Shown: positions 21,773 through 33,951, numbered from the stretch's first letter. The stretch is 64,000 nucleotides of DNA from Prionace glauca (GCA_037974335.1 CM075729.1:92418592-92482591); one strand, 5' to 3'. The notes: generated by a model from the letters alone, not told the origin. Numbers and translations: made by a program.

Positions 21773-24436
21773 AGACTGTCAGATCGGAAGATTGAAACGT
21801 AACCAACAGAGGAAGTGAAAGAAGGAGCTCAGAGCAGCTGGATGTTTGTTACTGAGACGGGAGAAAATGGTGAACCGTGTTCACTACCTCCAATCTCCCA
21901 GCACAGAAGGCACAGTGGGATACAGTCAGGAGGGAGTTATCCTGGGAATCCTCAACAACATTCCAGACTCCATGTAGTCTCTCGGTACCGTGTCAAACAC
22001 GGACAAGGAAACCTCCTCTGGTTACCACAGACCGTCCCCCCCTCAGCTGATGAATCAGTTCTCCTCCATGTTGAACACCACTTGGAGGAAGCACTGAGGG
22101 TGGTAAGGACACAGAATGTACTCTGGGTGGGGAATTCAATGTCCATCACCAAGAGTTACTCAGTAGCACCACCACACACCGAGCTGGCTGGGTCCTAAAG
22201 GACATCGCTGCTAGACTGGGACTGCGGCAGGTGGGGAGGGAACCAACAAGAGGGAGAAACATACTTGACCTCACCCTCACCAACCTGCCTGTTACAGATG
22301 GATCTGTCCATGGCAGTATCAGTGGGAGTGACCACCGCACAGTCCTTGTGGAGATAAAATCCCATCTTCACATTGAGGATACCCTCCATCATGTTGTGTG
22401 GCACTACCACCGTGTTAAATGGGATAGATTTCAAACAGATCTAGAAACTCAAAACTGGGCATCCATGAGGCACTGTGGGCCATCAGCAGCAGCAGAATTG
22501 TACTCAACCACAACCTGTAACCTCATGGCCCAGTATATCCCCCACTCTACCATTACCACCAAGCCAGGGGATCAACCCTGGTTCAATAAAGAGTGCAGGA
22601 GGGCATGGCAGGAGCAACAGCAGATAAACTGAAAAATTAGGTGTTAATCTGGTGAAGCTTCAACACAGAGACTGTGTGTCAAAGAGTAGAAGCAACAACC
22701 GATAAACAGAGCTAAACCAACCCACAACTAATGGATCAGATCAAAGCTCTGTAGTCCTGCCATATCCAGCCGTGAATGGTGGTGGACAATTAAACAACTC
22801 AGTGGAGGAGGAGGTTCACAAATATCCCCCTCCTCAATGATGGAGGAACCCATCAGTGCAAAATTAAAGGCTGATACATTTACAACTGGGTACCACAAAG
22901 ACTTTGTCTCCTGACAATAATCCAGCAATAGTCCTGAAGACTTGTGCTCCAGAACTTGTTATGCCCCTAGCCAAGCTGTTCCAGTACAGCTACAACACTG
23001 GCATTTATCCGGCAATGTGGAAAATTGTCCAGGTATGTCCTGGACACCAAAAAACAGGATTAATCTATTCTGGCCTCTTACTGCCCCATCAGTCCACTCT
23101 CACTCACCAGTAAAGTGATTGAAATCGTTCACAGTTCTATCAAGCAGCACTTACTCAGCAATACCCTGCTCAGTGACACTCAGTCTGGGTTCTGCCAGGG
23201 TCACTCAGTTCCTGTCCTCATTACAGCCTTGATTCAAACATGGACAAAAGAGCTGAACTCCAGAGGTGAGGTGAGAGTGACTGCCCTTAACATCAAGGCA
23301 GCATTTGATCAAGGCAGCATTTGCGAGGGCATCAAGGAGCCCTCGCAAAACTGGAGTCAATGGGAATCAGGGAGAAACTCTCCGCTGGCTGGAGTCACAT
23401 CCAGCACAAAGGAAGTTGAAGTGTAAGTATTAGTGTCACAAGCACGCTTACATTAACACTGCAATGTAGTTACCAGGAAAATCTCTTAGTCACCACACTC
23501 CAGCGCCTGTTTGGGTACACTGAGGGAGAATTTAGCATTACCAATGCACCTAACCAGCAGGTCATTCGTATTGTGGGAGGAAACCGGAACACCTGGAGGA
23601 AACCCAAGCAGACATGGTGAGAACATGCAAACTCCACACAGACAGTGACCCATGCCAAGAATCAAACCTGGGTCCTTGGCGCTGTGAGGCAGTAGTGTTA
23701 TCGAGTGTGTCACCGTGCCACCCAATACGATGAGAAAATGGTTGTGGTTAGCAGATTTCAATCTGAGATTGCTTTGGGACATCACTGCAGGAGTTCCTCA
23801 GGGTCGTGTCTGAGACACAACCATCTTCAGCTGCTTCAGTAATGACCTTCAGAAGTGGGGATGTTCACTGATGATTACACAAAGCTCAGCACCATTCACA
23901 ACTCCTCAGATATTGAAACAGTAACATTCGTACCACACAAGTACCACGGAATCACCATCTCCAACAAGAGAGAATTTGAATATCTCCCCTTGACATTCAA
24001 TGTCATTACCATCGCTGAATCCCCCACTGTAAAATCCTGTTGGTTCTGATTGATCAGAAACTGAACTGGACCAGCCTATAAATACTGTGTCTACAAGAGA
24101 AGGTCAGTAGATAGGAATCCTGCAGCCAGTAACTCACATCCTGACTCTCCAAAGCCTGTCCACCATCTACAAGGCACAAGTCTGGAGTGTGATGGAATAG
24201 TCTCCACTTGTCTGGATGAGTCGAGCTCCAGCAACACTCAAGAAGCTCAACATCATCCAGGACAAAGCAGCCCCACTTGATTGGCACCCCATTCACAAAC
24301 ATTAAATCCCTCCACCACTGTCGAACAGTGGCAGTAGTGTGTGCCATCTATAAGATGCCCTGCATGAACTCACCAAGGTTCCTGAGGCAGCACCTTCAAA
24401 ACCCATGACCACTGTCATCTGGAAAGACAATGGTAG
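21773..24436 (+). mobile_element. EN-RT non-LTR retrotransposon, broken, runs to unit junction
   Basis: In order: a 127-codon piece (21815-22198), an endonuclease-linker piece (22231-22632: REPTRGRNILDLTLTNLP, SGSDHRTVLVEIKSHLHIED, PWFNKECRRAW), RT parts at 22904-23426 (LKTCAPEL, AKLFQYSYNTGIYPAMWK, SRGEVRVTALNIKAAFDQ), a nested SINE, then RT and C-terminal remains (AGVPQGRV near 23790). Frames are broken several times. The family resembles the CR1/Jockey group but I cannot fix the clade. Confidence 0.75.
23425..23722 (-). mobile_element. tRNA-type shark SINE, minus strand, nested in LINE
   Basis: The reverse complement starts GGTGGCACGGTGACACACTC with box A/B-like sequence, followed by the body 'gtctgcttgggtttcctcca'. 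It interrupts the RT of the LINE at 21773-24436. The unit-2 copy is 49184-49481. Confidence 0.8.
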
Positions 24437-24893
24437 CAGTGACACTAAGATAGGTGGGAAAAGTAAATTATCAAGAGGAGGTAGAGAGTCTGCAAGGGGA
24501 CAGAGACAAGGGAAGTGAGTGGCTAACATTTGCAATACAACCTGGGTAAATGTGAAGGTGTCCACTTTGGCAGGAAGAATAGAAAAGCAGTAAACTATTG
24601 AAATGGAGAGAGATTGTACAACTCGGTGCTACAGAGGGATCTGGCTGTCCTGGGACATCAATCACAACAAGTTCGTCTGCAGCTCCAGCAAGTGATTAGG
24701 AAAACAAATGGAATGTTGGAGTTTATTACAAGGAGAATGGAATATAAAAATAGGGAAGTTTTACTGCAGCTGTACAGGGTCTCGGTGAAACCACATCTGG
24801 AATACTGTGTACAGTTTAGGTCTCCTTATTTGAAAAAGGATATCATTGTGTTAGAAGCAGTTCAGAGAAGATTCACCCAACACATTCCTGGGG
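24437..24893 (+). mobile_element. CR1-type LINE fragment at the start of unit 2
   Basis: This is the same element as 234-730, but its 5' side is cut at the unit junction and replaced by the end of unit 1. The post-RT frame starts at 24614 (MYNSVLQRDLAVLGHQSQQV). Confidence 0.8.
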
Positions 24894-25751
24894 CGAATGG
24901 GCCAGGAAATGGCAAATGGAATTTAATGTTGGCAAGTGTGAGGTGGTCCACTTTGGTAGGAGGAATGGTAGGAAGGACTATTACTTACGGGGCGAAAAAC
25001 TGCAGCAGGCGACGGTGCAGAGGGACCTCGGGGTCCTTGTGCATGAGTCGCAAAAACCCAGCTTGCAGGTGCAGCAGGTGGTCAGGAAGGCGAATGGGAT
25101 GCTGGCCTTCATAGCGAAGGGGATTGAATATAAAAGTAGGGAGGTCTTGCTGCAGCTGTATAGGGCATTGGTGAGGCCGCAGCTGGAGTACTGTGTGCAG
25201 TTTTGGGCGCCGCACCTGCGCAAGGATGTTTTGGCCCTGGAGGGAGTGCAGAGGAGGTTTACTCGGCTGATACCGGAGTTGAGGGGATTGAGCTATGAGG
25301 AGAGGCTGAATAAACTAGGCTTGTACTCGTTAGAGTTTAGAAGAATGAGGGGAGATCTCATTGAGACGTATAAGATGATGAATGGGATGGATAGGATAGA
25401 GGTGGAGAGACTGTTCCCGCTCAAAAAAGACAGTAAGACTAGGGGGCACAGCCTCAAGATAAAGGGGGGGCGGTTTAGAACAGAGTTGAGGAGGAACTTC
25501 TTCACTCAAAGGGTGGTGAATCTCTGGAATTCTCTGCCCGTTGAAGTGGTGGAGGCTGCCTCGCTAAATATTTTTAAGAAACGGGTTGATGGGTTTTTGA
25601 TAAGAGAAGGGATTAAGGGTTATGGGGAGAGGGCGGGAAGGTGGAGCTGAGTCACGACAGATCAGCCATGATCTTATTGAATGGCGGGGCAGGCTCGAAG
25701 GGCCAGATGGCCTACTCCTGCTCCTATTTCTTATGTTCTTATGTTCTTATG
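24894..25751 (+). mobile_element. Young 5'-truncated CR1-type LINE, private to unit 2
   Basis: A 244-codon frame (24916-25650) is free of stops and covers the whole post-RT region: MEFNVGKCEVVHFGRRNGRK, QRDLGVLVHESQKPSLQVQQ, LEYCVQFWAPHLRKDVLALE, RRFTRLIPELRGLSYEERLN, FFTQRVVNLWNSLPVEVVEA. It ends in 'ggcctactcctgctcctatt' and a TTCTTATG tail. It interrupts an older LINE that is continuous in units 1 and 3. Any target-site repeat is very short. Confidence 0.9.
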
Positions 25752-26878
25752 TGAGGGGTTACCTCATGAAGAAAAGTTGGACAGGTTGGGCCTGAACCCA
25801 TTGGAGTTTAGAAGAATGAGAGGTGATCTTATTGAAACATATCAGATTGTGAGGGGACTGACAGAGTGGATACCAGGAGGATGGTGCCTCTTCTGGGGCA
25901 GAGTGAGATGTGAATACAGAGAAACAAAGAGAATGAGCGATGTGCCACAGGGTCGATGCTGGGTCCATTGTTAGTTGTCGTTTATATTAATGATTTGGAT
26001 GAGAATATAGGAGGTATGATTAGTAAGTTTGCAAATGACACCAAGATTGATGGCATAGTGGACAGTGAAGAAAGTTACCTCCAATTGCAACCAGAATTGG
26101 ACCAGTGGGCTGACAAATGGCAACTGGAGTTTAAGTTAGATAAATGCGAGGTGATGTATTTTGGCAGATTGAACCGGAGCAGGACTTACTCAGTTAATGG
26201 TAGGGCATTGAAGAGAGTTACAGAACAAAGAGATTGAGGGGTATATGTTCATAGCTCCTTGAAAATGGAGTCACAGGTGGACAGAGTGGTGAAGAAGGCA
26301 TTCGGCATGCTTGGTTTCATTGGTCAGAACATTGGATACTGAAATCAGGACGTCTTGTTGAAGTTACACAAGACATTAATAAGGCCACACTTGGAATACT
26401 GTGTACAGTTCTGGTCATCCTGTTATAGAAAGGATATTATTAAACGAGAAAGAGTGCATCAAAAATTTATACGGAGGCTACCGGGACTTGATGGTTTGGG
26501 TTACAAGGAGAGGCTGGACTTTTTTCTCTGGAGCGTAGAAGGCTGAGGGGTGATCTTACAGAGGTCGATAAAATAATGAAGTGCATAGATCAACTAGATA
26601 TTCAATATCGTTTCCCAAAGATAGGGTAGTCTAAAACTAGACAGCATAGGTTTCAGGTGAGAGAGGAGAGATACAAAAGGGTCCAAATGGGCAATTTTTT
26701 CACACAGAGCGTGGTGAGTGTCTGGAACAAGCTGCCAGAGGTAGTAATAGTCGCAGGCACAATCTTGTCTTTTAAAAAGCATTTAGGCAGTTACATGGGT
26801 AAGATAGGTGCAGACGGATATGGGCCAAATGCAGCAATTGGGGTTAGGGGTTTAAAAAAAAAGGCGGCATGCGCAAGT
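25752..26878 (+). mobile_element. CR1-type LINE, RT to 3' end, unit-2 copy
   Basis: Counterpart of 715-1820. The RT piece at 25956-26237 has Ile-Asn-Asp-Leu-Asp-Glu and Phe-Ala-Asn-Asp in place of the catalytic Phe-Ala-Asp-Asp. Later frames are broken. It is interrupted at 26879 by a younger CR1. Confidence 0.75.
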
Positions 26879-28357
26879 ACCGGAAGATTGGAAAACAGCT
26901 AATGTTACGCCATTCTTTAAGAAGGGTGCCAGGCAAAAGGCAGGGAATTATAGGCCGGTTAGTTTAACGTCTGTTGTAGGAAAAATGTTAGAATCCGTGA
27001 TCAAGGAGAAAATAGCGAGGCATCTTGAGGAGAATTGCTTGATTGAGCAGACGCAGCACGATTTCGTTAAGGGGAAGTCGTGTCTGACGAATTTATTGGA
27101 GTTCTATGAGGATGTGTCTAGGGCAGTGGATATAGGAGAGCCGGTGGATGTGGTCTTTCTTGATTTTCAGAAGGCGTTTGATAAGGTGCCGCACAAGAGG
27201 TTATTACAGAAGTTCAGGGGACATGGAGTTGGGGGTAGGGTGTTAGCGTGGATAGAGTATTGGCTGTCAAATAGGAGGCAGAGAGTGGGGGTCAATGGGT
27301 GCTATTCGGATTGACGGTTGGTGACTAGTGGTGTGCCCCAGGGGTCGGTTCTGGGGCCTCAGCTATTTACCATTTATATAGATGATCTGGAGGAGGGAAC
27401 CAAGTGCAGGGTGTCGAAATTTGCTGATGACACCAAGATTGGTGGAACGGCAAATTGTGCGGAGGGTGTGGAGAGTCTGCAGAAGGATCTAGATAGGCTG
27501 GGTGAATGGGCCAGGAAATGGCAAATGGAATTTAATGTTGGCAAATGTGAGTTTGTCCACTTTGGTAGGAATAATGGTAGGAAGGACTATTACTTACGTG
27601 GCGAAAAACTGCAACATGCAACGGTGCAGAGGGACCTCGGGGTCCTTGTGCATGAGTCGCAAAAACCCAGCCTGCAGTTGCAGCAGGTGGTCAGGAAGGC
27701 TAATGGGATGCTGGCCTTCATAGCGAGGGGGATTGAATATAAAAGTAGGGAGGTCTTGCTGCGGCTGTATAGGGCACTGGTGAGGCCGCAGCTGGAGTAC
27801 TGTGTGCAGTTTTGGTCGCCGCACTAACGCAAGGATATTTTGGCCTTGGAGGGAGTGCAGAGGACGTTTACTAGGCTGATTCCGGAGTTGAGGGGGTTGA
27901 ACTATGAGGAGAGGCTGAATAAACTAGGCTTGTACTCGTTAGAGTTTAGAAGAATGAGGGGAGATCTCATTGAGACGTATAAGATGTTGAATGGGATGGA
28001 TAGGATAGAGGTGGAGAGGCTCTTCCCGCTCAGAAAGGACAGTAGGACTAGAGGGCACAGCCTCAAGATAAAGGGGGGGCGGTTTAGAACAGAGTTGAGG
28101 AGGAACTTCTTCACTCAAAGGGTGGTGAATCTCTGGAATTCTCTGCCCGTTGAAGTGGTGGAGGCTGCCTCGCTAAATATTTTTAAGACGCGGGTTGATG
28201 GGTTTTTGATAGGCAAGGGCATTAAGGGTTATGGGGAGAGGGCGGGAAGGTGGAACTGAGCCACGACAGATTAGCCATGATCTTATTGAATGGTGGGGCA
28301 GGCTCGAAGGGCTAGATGGCCTACTCCTGCTCCTATTTCTTATGTTCTTATGCTCTT
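26879..28357 (+). mobile_element. CR1-type LINE insertion shared by units 2 and 3 (unit-2 copy)
   Basis: This 1,479-bp element is flanked by AAGT (26875-26878 and 28358-28361). It covers RT and post-RT: VDVVFLDFQKAFDKVPHKRL, TSGVPQGSVLGPQLFTIYID, SKFADDTKIGG (catalytic Asp-Asp present), then LEYCVQFWSPH, a TAA at 27825 and the C-terminal frame 27840-28259. The unit-2 copy also has a TGA near 27313 that is TGG in unit 3. The 5' end, EN and ORF1 are absent. Unit 1 has no insertion at the matching site near 1815. Confidence 0.9.
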
Positions 28358-28399
28358 AAGTTAGGCTGAAGGGCCTGTTTCCTCGCTGTAAAACTCTAT

Positions 28400-28925
28400 G
28401 ACGCTATGACATAAAGTGAGGGAGAAACTGAGAGGAATAGAGGATGGGAGAATGAGAAGAGACAAAGAAGGAGTGAATGAGAGAGTAAACAAAGAGTGTG
28501 AGACAGGAAGGAAAAGAAAGGGAGATAGCAAGAGTGTGGTGGATAAAGACAGAGACTAATGGAGACTTACTCAAAGAGTGAAAGAGATAACAATTGAGGG
28601 AGTGATATCAATAGAGTGAGGGAGACAGAGACTGAGGGACAGATATAGAGAGAGAAAGACTGAGAATGAGACTGAGGGACAAATATTGAGAGAGAGAGAG
28701 ACGGCGAGTGAGGGAGAGATATCGAGAGAGTGAGAGACAAAGACTGAGGGACAAGTATCGAGAAAGACTCAGACAGTGAAACAGACTGAGGGACAATTAT
28801 TGAGAGAGAGAGACAGCGAGTGAGGGAGAGATATCGAGAGAGTGAGAGACAAAGACTGAGGGACAGGGACTGAGGGACAGAGTCTGAGGGACAGAGACTG
28901 AGAGAGGGAGAGAGAAGAAGAGGAA
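28400..28925. repeat. GA-rich low-complexity tract upstream of V2
   Basis: Irregular repeats such as gagggacagatat and gagagagtgagagacaaag. The tract ends about 150 bp before the V2 leader. ORFs rich in Leu-Ser on the minus strand come from this tract. Confidence 0.85.
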
Positions 28926-29007
28926 GTGAAAGGTGCTGACGTGGTTTCTCTGGGTCAGACCATTTACAAACTGAGGAACAGGCAGTGAGACTCTCACAGG
29001 CTGCAGC

Positions 29008-29016
29008 TTTATAAAG
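29008..29016 (+). promoter_or_regulatory. TATA box of V2 promoter
   Basis: TTTATAAAG lies 68 bp before the V2 ATG, same context as in cluster 1. Confidence 0.65.
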
Positions 29017-29075
29017 CAGAGCCCAGTGAAGGGAGAGTTTATCAGTAACCAGGCACAGGGACACGAGCACACACC

Positions 29076-29607
29076 ATGATTTCAGCCATCCAGCTGCTCT
29101 GGCCTCTGGCATTCTGCATCGCAGGTACAAATCTCTCTCCTTCCACCTTGAATATTTCCCTGCTCTCCATTTCAATCCAATTCTCCTGACTTGTGATTGA
29201 AGGGAAAATGCTGAAAGGAGAGGAACAGTCAGTGTCTCCAACAATATCTCATTGTACAGCTTCTTTCTGTGACAGTTCTTACTTCACTCTGTTTCTCTAT
29301 TATCCTCAGGTATCAATGGAGACATCAGCGTGACCCAGACTCCCCCGGTGGTGTCAGTGAGCCTGGGCCAGTCCGTCACCATCACCTGTACGACCAGTCA
29401 ATCTGTTAGCAATTACATGAGTTGGTACCAACAGCGAGAAGGACAGAAACCGGCTCTGCTGATCTACTATGCATCAACTCGATTCACAGGAGTATCCGAC
29501 CGATTCACCGGCAGTGGATATGGGACAAGATTCACCATGACAATCAGCAATGTTCAGAATGAGGATGTCGCTGATTATTACTGTCAGGCATATTACAGCG
29601 GGAGTGA
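29076..29607 (+). CDS. Immunoglobulin light-chain V segment 2 (kappa-like), leader plus V exon
   Basis: The leader exon 29076-29124 encodes the same [16 protein letters not shown]. The V exon is 29310-29607. Cys23, Trp35 and Cys88 fall at the standard kappa spacing. CDR1 is QSVSNY, CDR2 starts YAS, and the framework has [15 protein letters not shown] and [14 protein letters not shown]. The germline CDR3 end is CQAYYSGSD, unlike CQQSYSSPY in V3, although the rest differs from V3 at only about two codons. The reading frame is open from start to RSS. Confidence 0.94.
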
Positions 29608-29635
29608 CACAGTGATACAGAGCCTTACAAAAACC
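29608..29635 (+). promoter_or_regulatory. V2 recombination signal, 12-bp spacer
   Basis: CACAGTG (29608-29614), 12-bp spacer, ACAAAAACC (29627-29635). Identical to the V1 and V3 signals, including the spacer. Confidence 0.95.
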
Positions 29636-29641
29636 CCAATA

Positions 29642-31216
29642 CACACAGCACCACCTCCTGTACTGACACATCCCACAGTTTTATATAATATATAATAATG
29701 GACACACAGTCCCACCTCCTGTACTGACACATCCCACAGTTTTATATAATATATAATAATGGACACACAGTCCCACCTCCTGTACTGACACATCCCACAG
29801 TTTTATATAATATATAATAATGGACACACAGTCCCACCTCCTGTACTGACACATCCCACAGTTTTATATAATATATAATAATGGACACACAGTCCCACCT
29901 CCTGTACTGACACATCCCACAGTTTTATATAATAGACAATAATGGACACACAGTCCCACCTCCTGTACTGACAAATCCCACAGTTTTATATAATATATAA
30001 TAATGGACACACGGTCCCACCTCCTGTACTGACACATCCCACAGTTTTATATAATATATAATAATGGACACACAGTCCCACCTCCTGTACTGACACATCC
30101 CACAGTTTTATATAATATATAATAATGGACACACAGCACCACCTCCTGTACTGACACATCCCACAGTTTTATATAATATATAATAATGGACACACAGTCC
30201 CACCTCCTGTACTGACACATCCCACAGTTTTATATAATATATAATAATGGACACACAGTCCCACCTCCTGTACTGACACATCCCACAGTTTTATATAATA
30301 TATAATAATGGACACACAGTCCCACCTCCTGTACTGACACATCCCACAGTTTTATATAATATATAATAATGGACACACAGTCCCACCTCCTGTACTGACA
30401 CATCCCACAGTTTTATATAATATATAATAATGGACACACAGTCCCACCTCCTGTACTGACACATCCCACAGTTTTATATAATATATAATAATGGACACAC
30501 AGTCCCACCTCCTGTACTGACACATCCCACAGTTTTATATAATATATAATAATGGACACACAGTCCCACCTCCTGTACTGACACATCCCACAGTTTTATA
30601 TAATATATAATAATGGACACACAGTCCCACCTCCTGTACTGACACATCCCACAGTTTTATATAATATATAATAATGGACACACAGTCCCACCTCCTGTAC
30701 TGACACATCCCACAGTTTTATATAATATATAATAATGGACACACAGTCCCACCTCCTGTACTGACACATCCCACAGTTTTATATAATATATAATAATGGA
30801 CACACAGTCCCACCTCCTGTCCTGACACATCCCACAGTTTTATATAATATATAATAATGGACACACAGTCCCACCTCCTGTACTGACACATCCCACAGTT
30901 TTATATAATATATAATAATGGACACACAGTCCCACCTCCTGTACTGACACATCCCACAGTTTTATATAATGTATAATAATGGACACACAGTCCCACCTCC
31001 TGTACTGACACATCCCACAGTTTTATATAATATATAATAATAGACACACAGTCCCACCTCCTGTACTGACACATCCCACAGTTTTATATAATATATAATA
31101 ATAGACACACAGTCCCACCTCCTGAACTGACACATCCCACAGTTTTATATAATATATAATAATGGACACACAGTCCCACCTCCTGTACTGACACATCCCA
31201 CAGTTTTATATAATAT
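29642..31216. repeat. 61-bp minisatellite, ~26 copies, between V2 and J2
   Basis: Same unit as in cluster 1. Copies differ by single bases (for example aatagacaat near 29932), and a few carry CACAGCACC in place of CACAGTCCC. Confidence 0.95.
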
Positions 31217-31491
31217 TTAATGAACACAAGAAAGGAAACTGAACAAATTATTTGCACTGTCCACTACACACTCCAGTCCCTGTGGTGTCCACCGCTCGCT
31301 GAAGGCCTCGAGTTTCCCTCTTACTCTCCATGCCCACATATGAAGAGCAGCTGAAAGATTTATCATCTCAAATTAGAATTCTCAACTCTCCCAACAAAAC
31401 ACAGAGATATTGAGAGAAACAGAGAGAGAGAAAGAGTGAGAGAGAAAGAGTGAGAGAGAAAGATGAGTGAGTGAGTGAGTCAGAGAGCAGA

Positions 31492-31530
31492 GGTTTTTGT
31501 ACAGCTCCTCCACTGGAAGCTGTCAGTGTG
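31492..31530 (+). promoter_or_regulatory. J2 recombination signal, 23-bp spacer
   Basis: GGTTTTTGT (31492-31500), 23-bp spacer, CAGTGTG (31524-31530). Confidence 0.93.
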
Positions 31531-31565
31531 CTTTACGTTCGGTAAAGGAACCAAACTCAGACTGA
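31531..31565 (+). CDS. Immunoglobulin light-chain J segment 2
   Basis: It encodes FTFGKGTKLRL and splices at GTAAGT (31566). One silent change from J1 and J3 is visible (TTC for the third Phe codon). Confidence 0.93.
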
Positions 31566-32757
31566 GTAAGTAAAGCCCAATCCTCTGTTATTAACCCTTT
31601 CAATGCTGAAACTTTCTCAAACACAAATACTGAAGAGTTGAAGGTGTTAGTGAGGAAGCTGCAGTCAATGAAATGGTTGATTGAAGAACACTGTCTAGAA
31701 CAGGGAGTCCAGCTGTATTTCTTTCCTTCCATTCCCCCCTTTAAGCAGCAAGATATAAGGAAGCAGCTTTTACCCACCGTGTGGAGGAGATCTGGACGTT
31801 TGCAGACTGTGTTCACATTCCTGCAGCATGGAATGAAATCACTCTCTAGACTCCTGTCAGTCTCAGTGTGACACACACAGGCAGAGTTTGATGTGAAGTT
31901 GAACTCTCTGTCTCACTCTCTGATATAACTGATCACAGCAGCAGCACAGTCAGACACCGAGGTGCCACCTGCCCCAGCTTTCACTCTGCTCTCTCCACTC
32001 CCTGCTTATCTCTTGCTGAAGTTCTGATGACAAACAGCCACAGCAGGGCTCACAATCCAGTGGCTTCAGTGTTCCAGGCTTTTGGGGAGACTCTGTTACT
32101 TTCTCTTTGGGATGAGTTCAATCCAATATTTATCCCGGATCCAACATCACTGAAAATGCTGATTCTTTTCACCCGATTCTCCAAAAGATCTTCTTACCCA
32201 GGCTCCCTGTAACCCTGCACATTTACCATTGCTAACCCACCTAAAGAACACACTCGGGGTAATTTAGCATGGCCAATCCATCTAACCTGCAGACCTTTGG
32301 AATGGGGGAGGAAACTGGAGCACCCCGAAAAATGTCTCAACTCACATTCTGTCACCCCAGCACCAGTACACACAGCTCAGGGATACAGTTGGATTTTTAA
32401 CCCATTTCCCTGTTGTTTCCTGAAATGTAACAAACAAACATGTCTTTCACCCAGAATTAGTTTACTTTGAACTCAGACCATTTCCACATTCTGGGATATA
32501 ACTCAACAGGAGATGGGTTTTAGATTCTGCTGAGATGTGACAATCAGTCTCCATTGTCTCTGTAACCACAGGAGATTAAAGTTTAGTCTTAGGCATTTTT
32601 TCCATCCGCATTTCTATTGACCGTTTGAAGAAGTCCCTGACACCATTCAGGTGTGACATTCCATCTTCTCTCGGGTCTGGTCTGTCAAATATAATCCACA
32701 TCGGAATTTTCCAGAAGTTGCTCACTTTACATTCTCAGCCATCTTGGCTCAGTCAGA
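31566..32757 (+). other. J2-C2 intron, left part
   Basis: Collinear with 5563-7100 but lacking about 360 bp that correspond to 6165-6525. The junction lies in 'gattcttttcacccg' near 32165. The minus-strand SINE core follows at about 32200-32330. No gene recognised. Confidence 0.6.
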
Positions 32758-32903
32758 GTGTCATAGACATTTACAGCAACGAAAGAGGCCCTTCAGCCCA
32801 TCCTGTCTCTGCTGGCCATCAAGCTCCTAACTATTCTGAACCCATTTTCCAACACTTGATCCGGAGCCTTGTGTGCTTTGGAATTTCAAATGCTCATCTA
32901 AAT
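32758..32903 (-). mobile_element. CR1-type LINE 3' end, minus strand, first half (unit 2)
   Basis: Counterpart of the left part of 7100-7390. It is split by the LINE at 32904-33731 and resumes at 33732-33855. Confidence 0.7.
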
Positions 32904-33731
32904 CCCTTGAGAGACGTCAGCTGAGGAGGGATCTAATAGAGGTTTATAAGATTATGAAGGGGATAGATAGAGTAAATGGTGGTAAGCTTTTTCCGCTATT
33001 AGAAATGGATAGAACGAGGGGTCACGGGCTTAGGGTGAGGGGGGCTCGGTATAAGACTAATATTAGAGGGCAGTTTTTCACACAAAGGGTAGTGGGGATG
33101 TGGAATGCACTGCTGAGTAAGGTGGTGGAAGCAGGCACGCTGGGGTTGTTTAAGAGTCACTTGGACAGCCACATGACCGGTCTACATATAGGGGGACACA
33201 GCAGGCCTTACTAAACATTGAAGGGTTGGGATTCAGTTTTAGCCTCAGGGATATAGTCTTTTTAATAATGAATTTTTATCCACAGGCATTTAAGTCCAGC
33301 AAGGGGCATGCGTGCGGCAGGTTGTGGTGGGCTGCTCTTGGATGTTGCTTCGGGAGTTGCCTACTGCTTCATGTCGTTGGTATGTGTAAACTGGACCATC
33401 TCAAGGGCAACATGACAGCTCAGAGACTATCTCTGTTGCTATGCGGACACATGGATTTGGGCCTGTGTCCGTGGGAGTTTGCGCGTTCTCCCCATGGTTG
33501 CGTGGGTTTCCTCCGGGTGCTCCGGTTTCCTCCCACATCCCAAAACTGTGCTTTTAGGCTGATTGATTGGGTAACAAATTGTCCCTATATTGGACCTCCC
33601 TGATCCTCACACATTAGGCATAGACTAAAATCATGAATAGGTCACTGACAATGGGACGGCGGCGCGGGCTCGTTGGGCCGAAGGGCCTGTTTCCCGTGCT
33701 GTGTTGTTCTTTGTTCTTTGTTCTTTGTTCT
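32904..33731 (+). mobile_element. 5'-truncated LINE with SINE-like 3' UTR, shared by units 2 and 3 (unit-2 copy)
   Basis: This 828-bp insertion is flanked by TAAAT (32899-32903 and 33732-33736). It encodes the C-terminal end (LERRQLRRDLIEVYKIMKGI, KLFPLLEMDRTRGHGLRVRG, FFTQRVVGMWNA) and stops at ...GGHSRPY. A ~510-bp 3' UTR with the HE1-like core and TTCTTTG repeats follows. It is absent at the matching site in unit 1 (7257). Confidence 0.92.
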
Positions 33732-33951
33732 TAAATACTTCTTAAATGGTGTGAGGGTTCCTGCCTCTACCACCCTTTCAGGGAGTGAGTTCCAGATTCC
33801 CAACACCCTCTGCGTGAAAAGGTTTTTCCTCCAATCCCTCAAAATCTTCTGTTTCTGAAATTAAATCTGTGCTCCATGGCTTTTGAATCGACTGCTAAAA
33901 GGGAAAAAGTTCCTTCGTATCTGCTCTGTGTCTTCATAATTCTGACCTGCT

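Larger units (their letters stand above)
234..24436 (+). repeat. Tandem unit 1 of the light-chain cluster array
   Basis: This is the first of three tandem units that carry the same order of V, minisatellite, J, C, palindrome, Gypsy fossil and EN-RT LINE. It starts at the shared bases CAGTGACACTAAG, which recur at 24437 and 50196. At those two places the sequence to the left is the end of the previous unit. At 234 it is instead the continuation of a CR1 reverse transcriptase. Private to this unit are the insertions near 2098-3007 and 3094-3460 and extra sequence near 6165-6525 and 9606-10219. Confidence 0.85.

Noticed and set aside
11843-29075. Search for extra V, D or J segments between clusters
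   Set aside because: No CACAGTG/nonamer pair next to an Ig-like frame was noticed by eye. A systematic RSS scan was not possible.
28567-29244. 225-codon minus-strand ORF rich in Leu-Ser upstream of V2
   Set aside because: Product of the GA-rich tract and antisense leader region; it changes length with repeat number between units.
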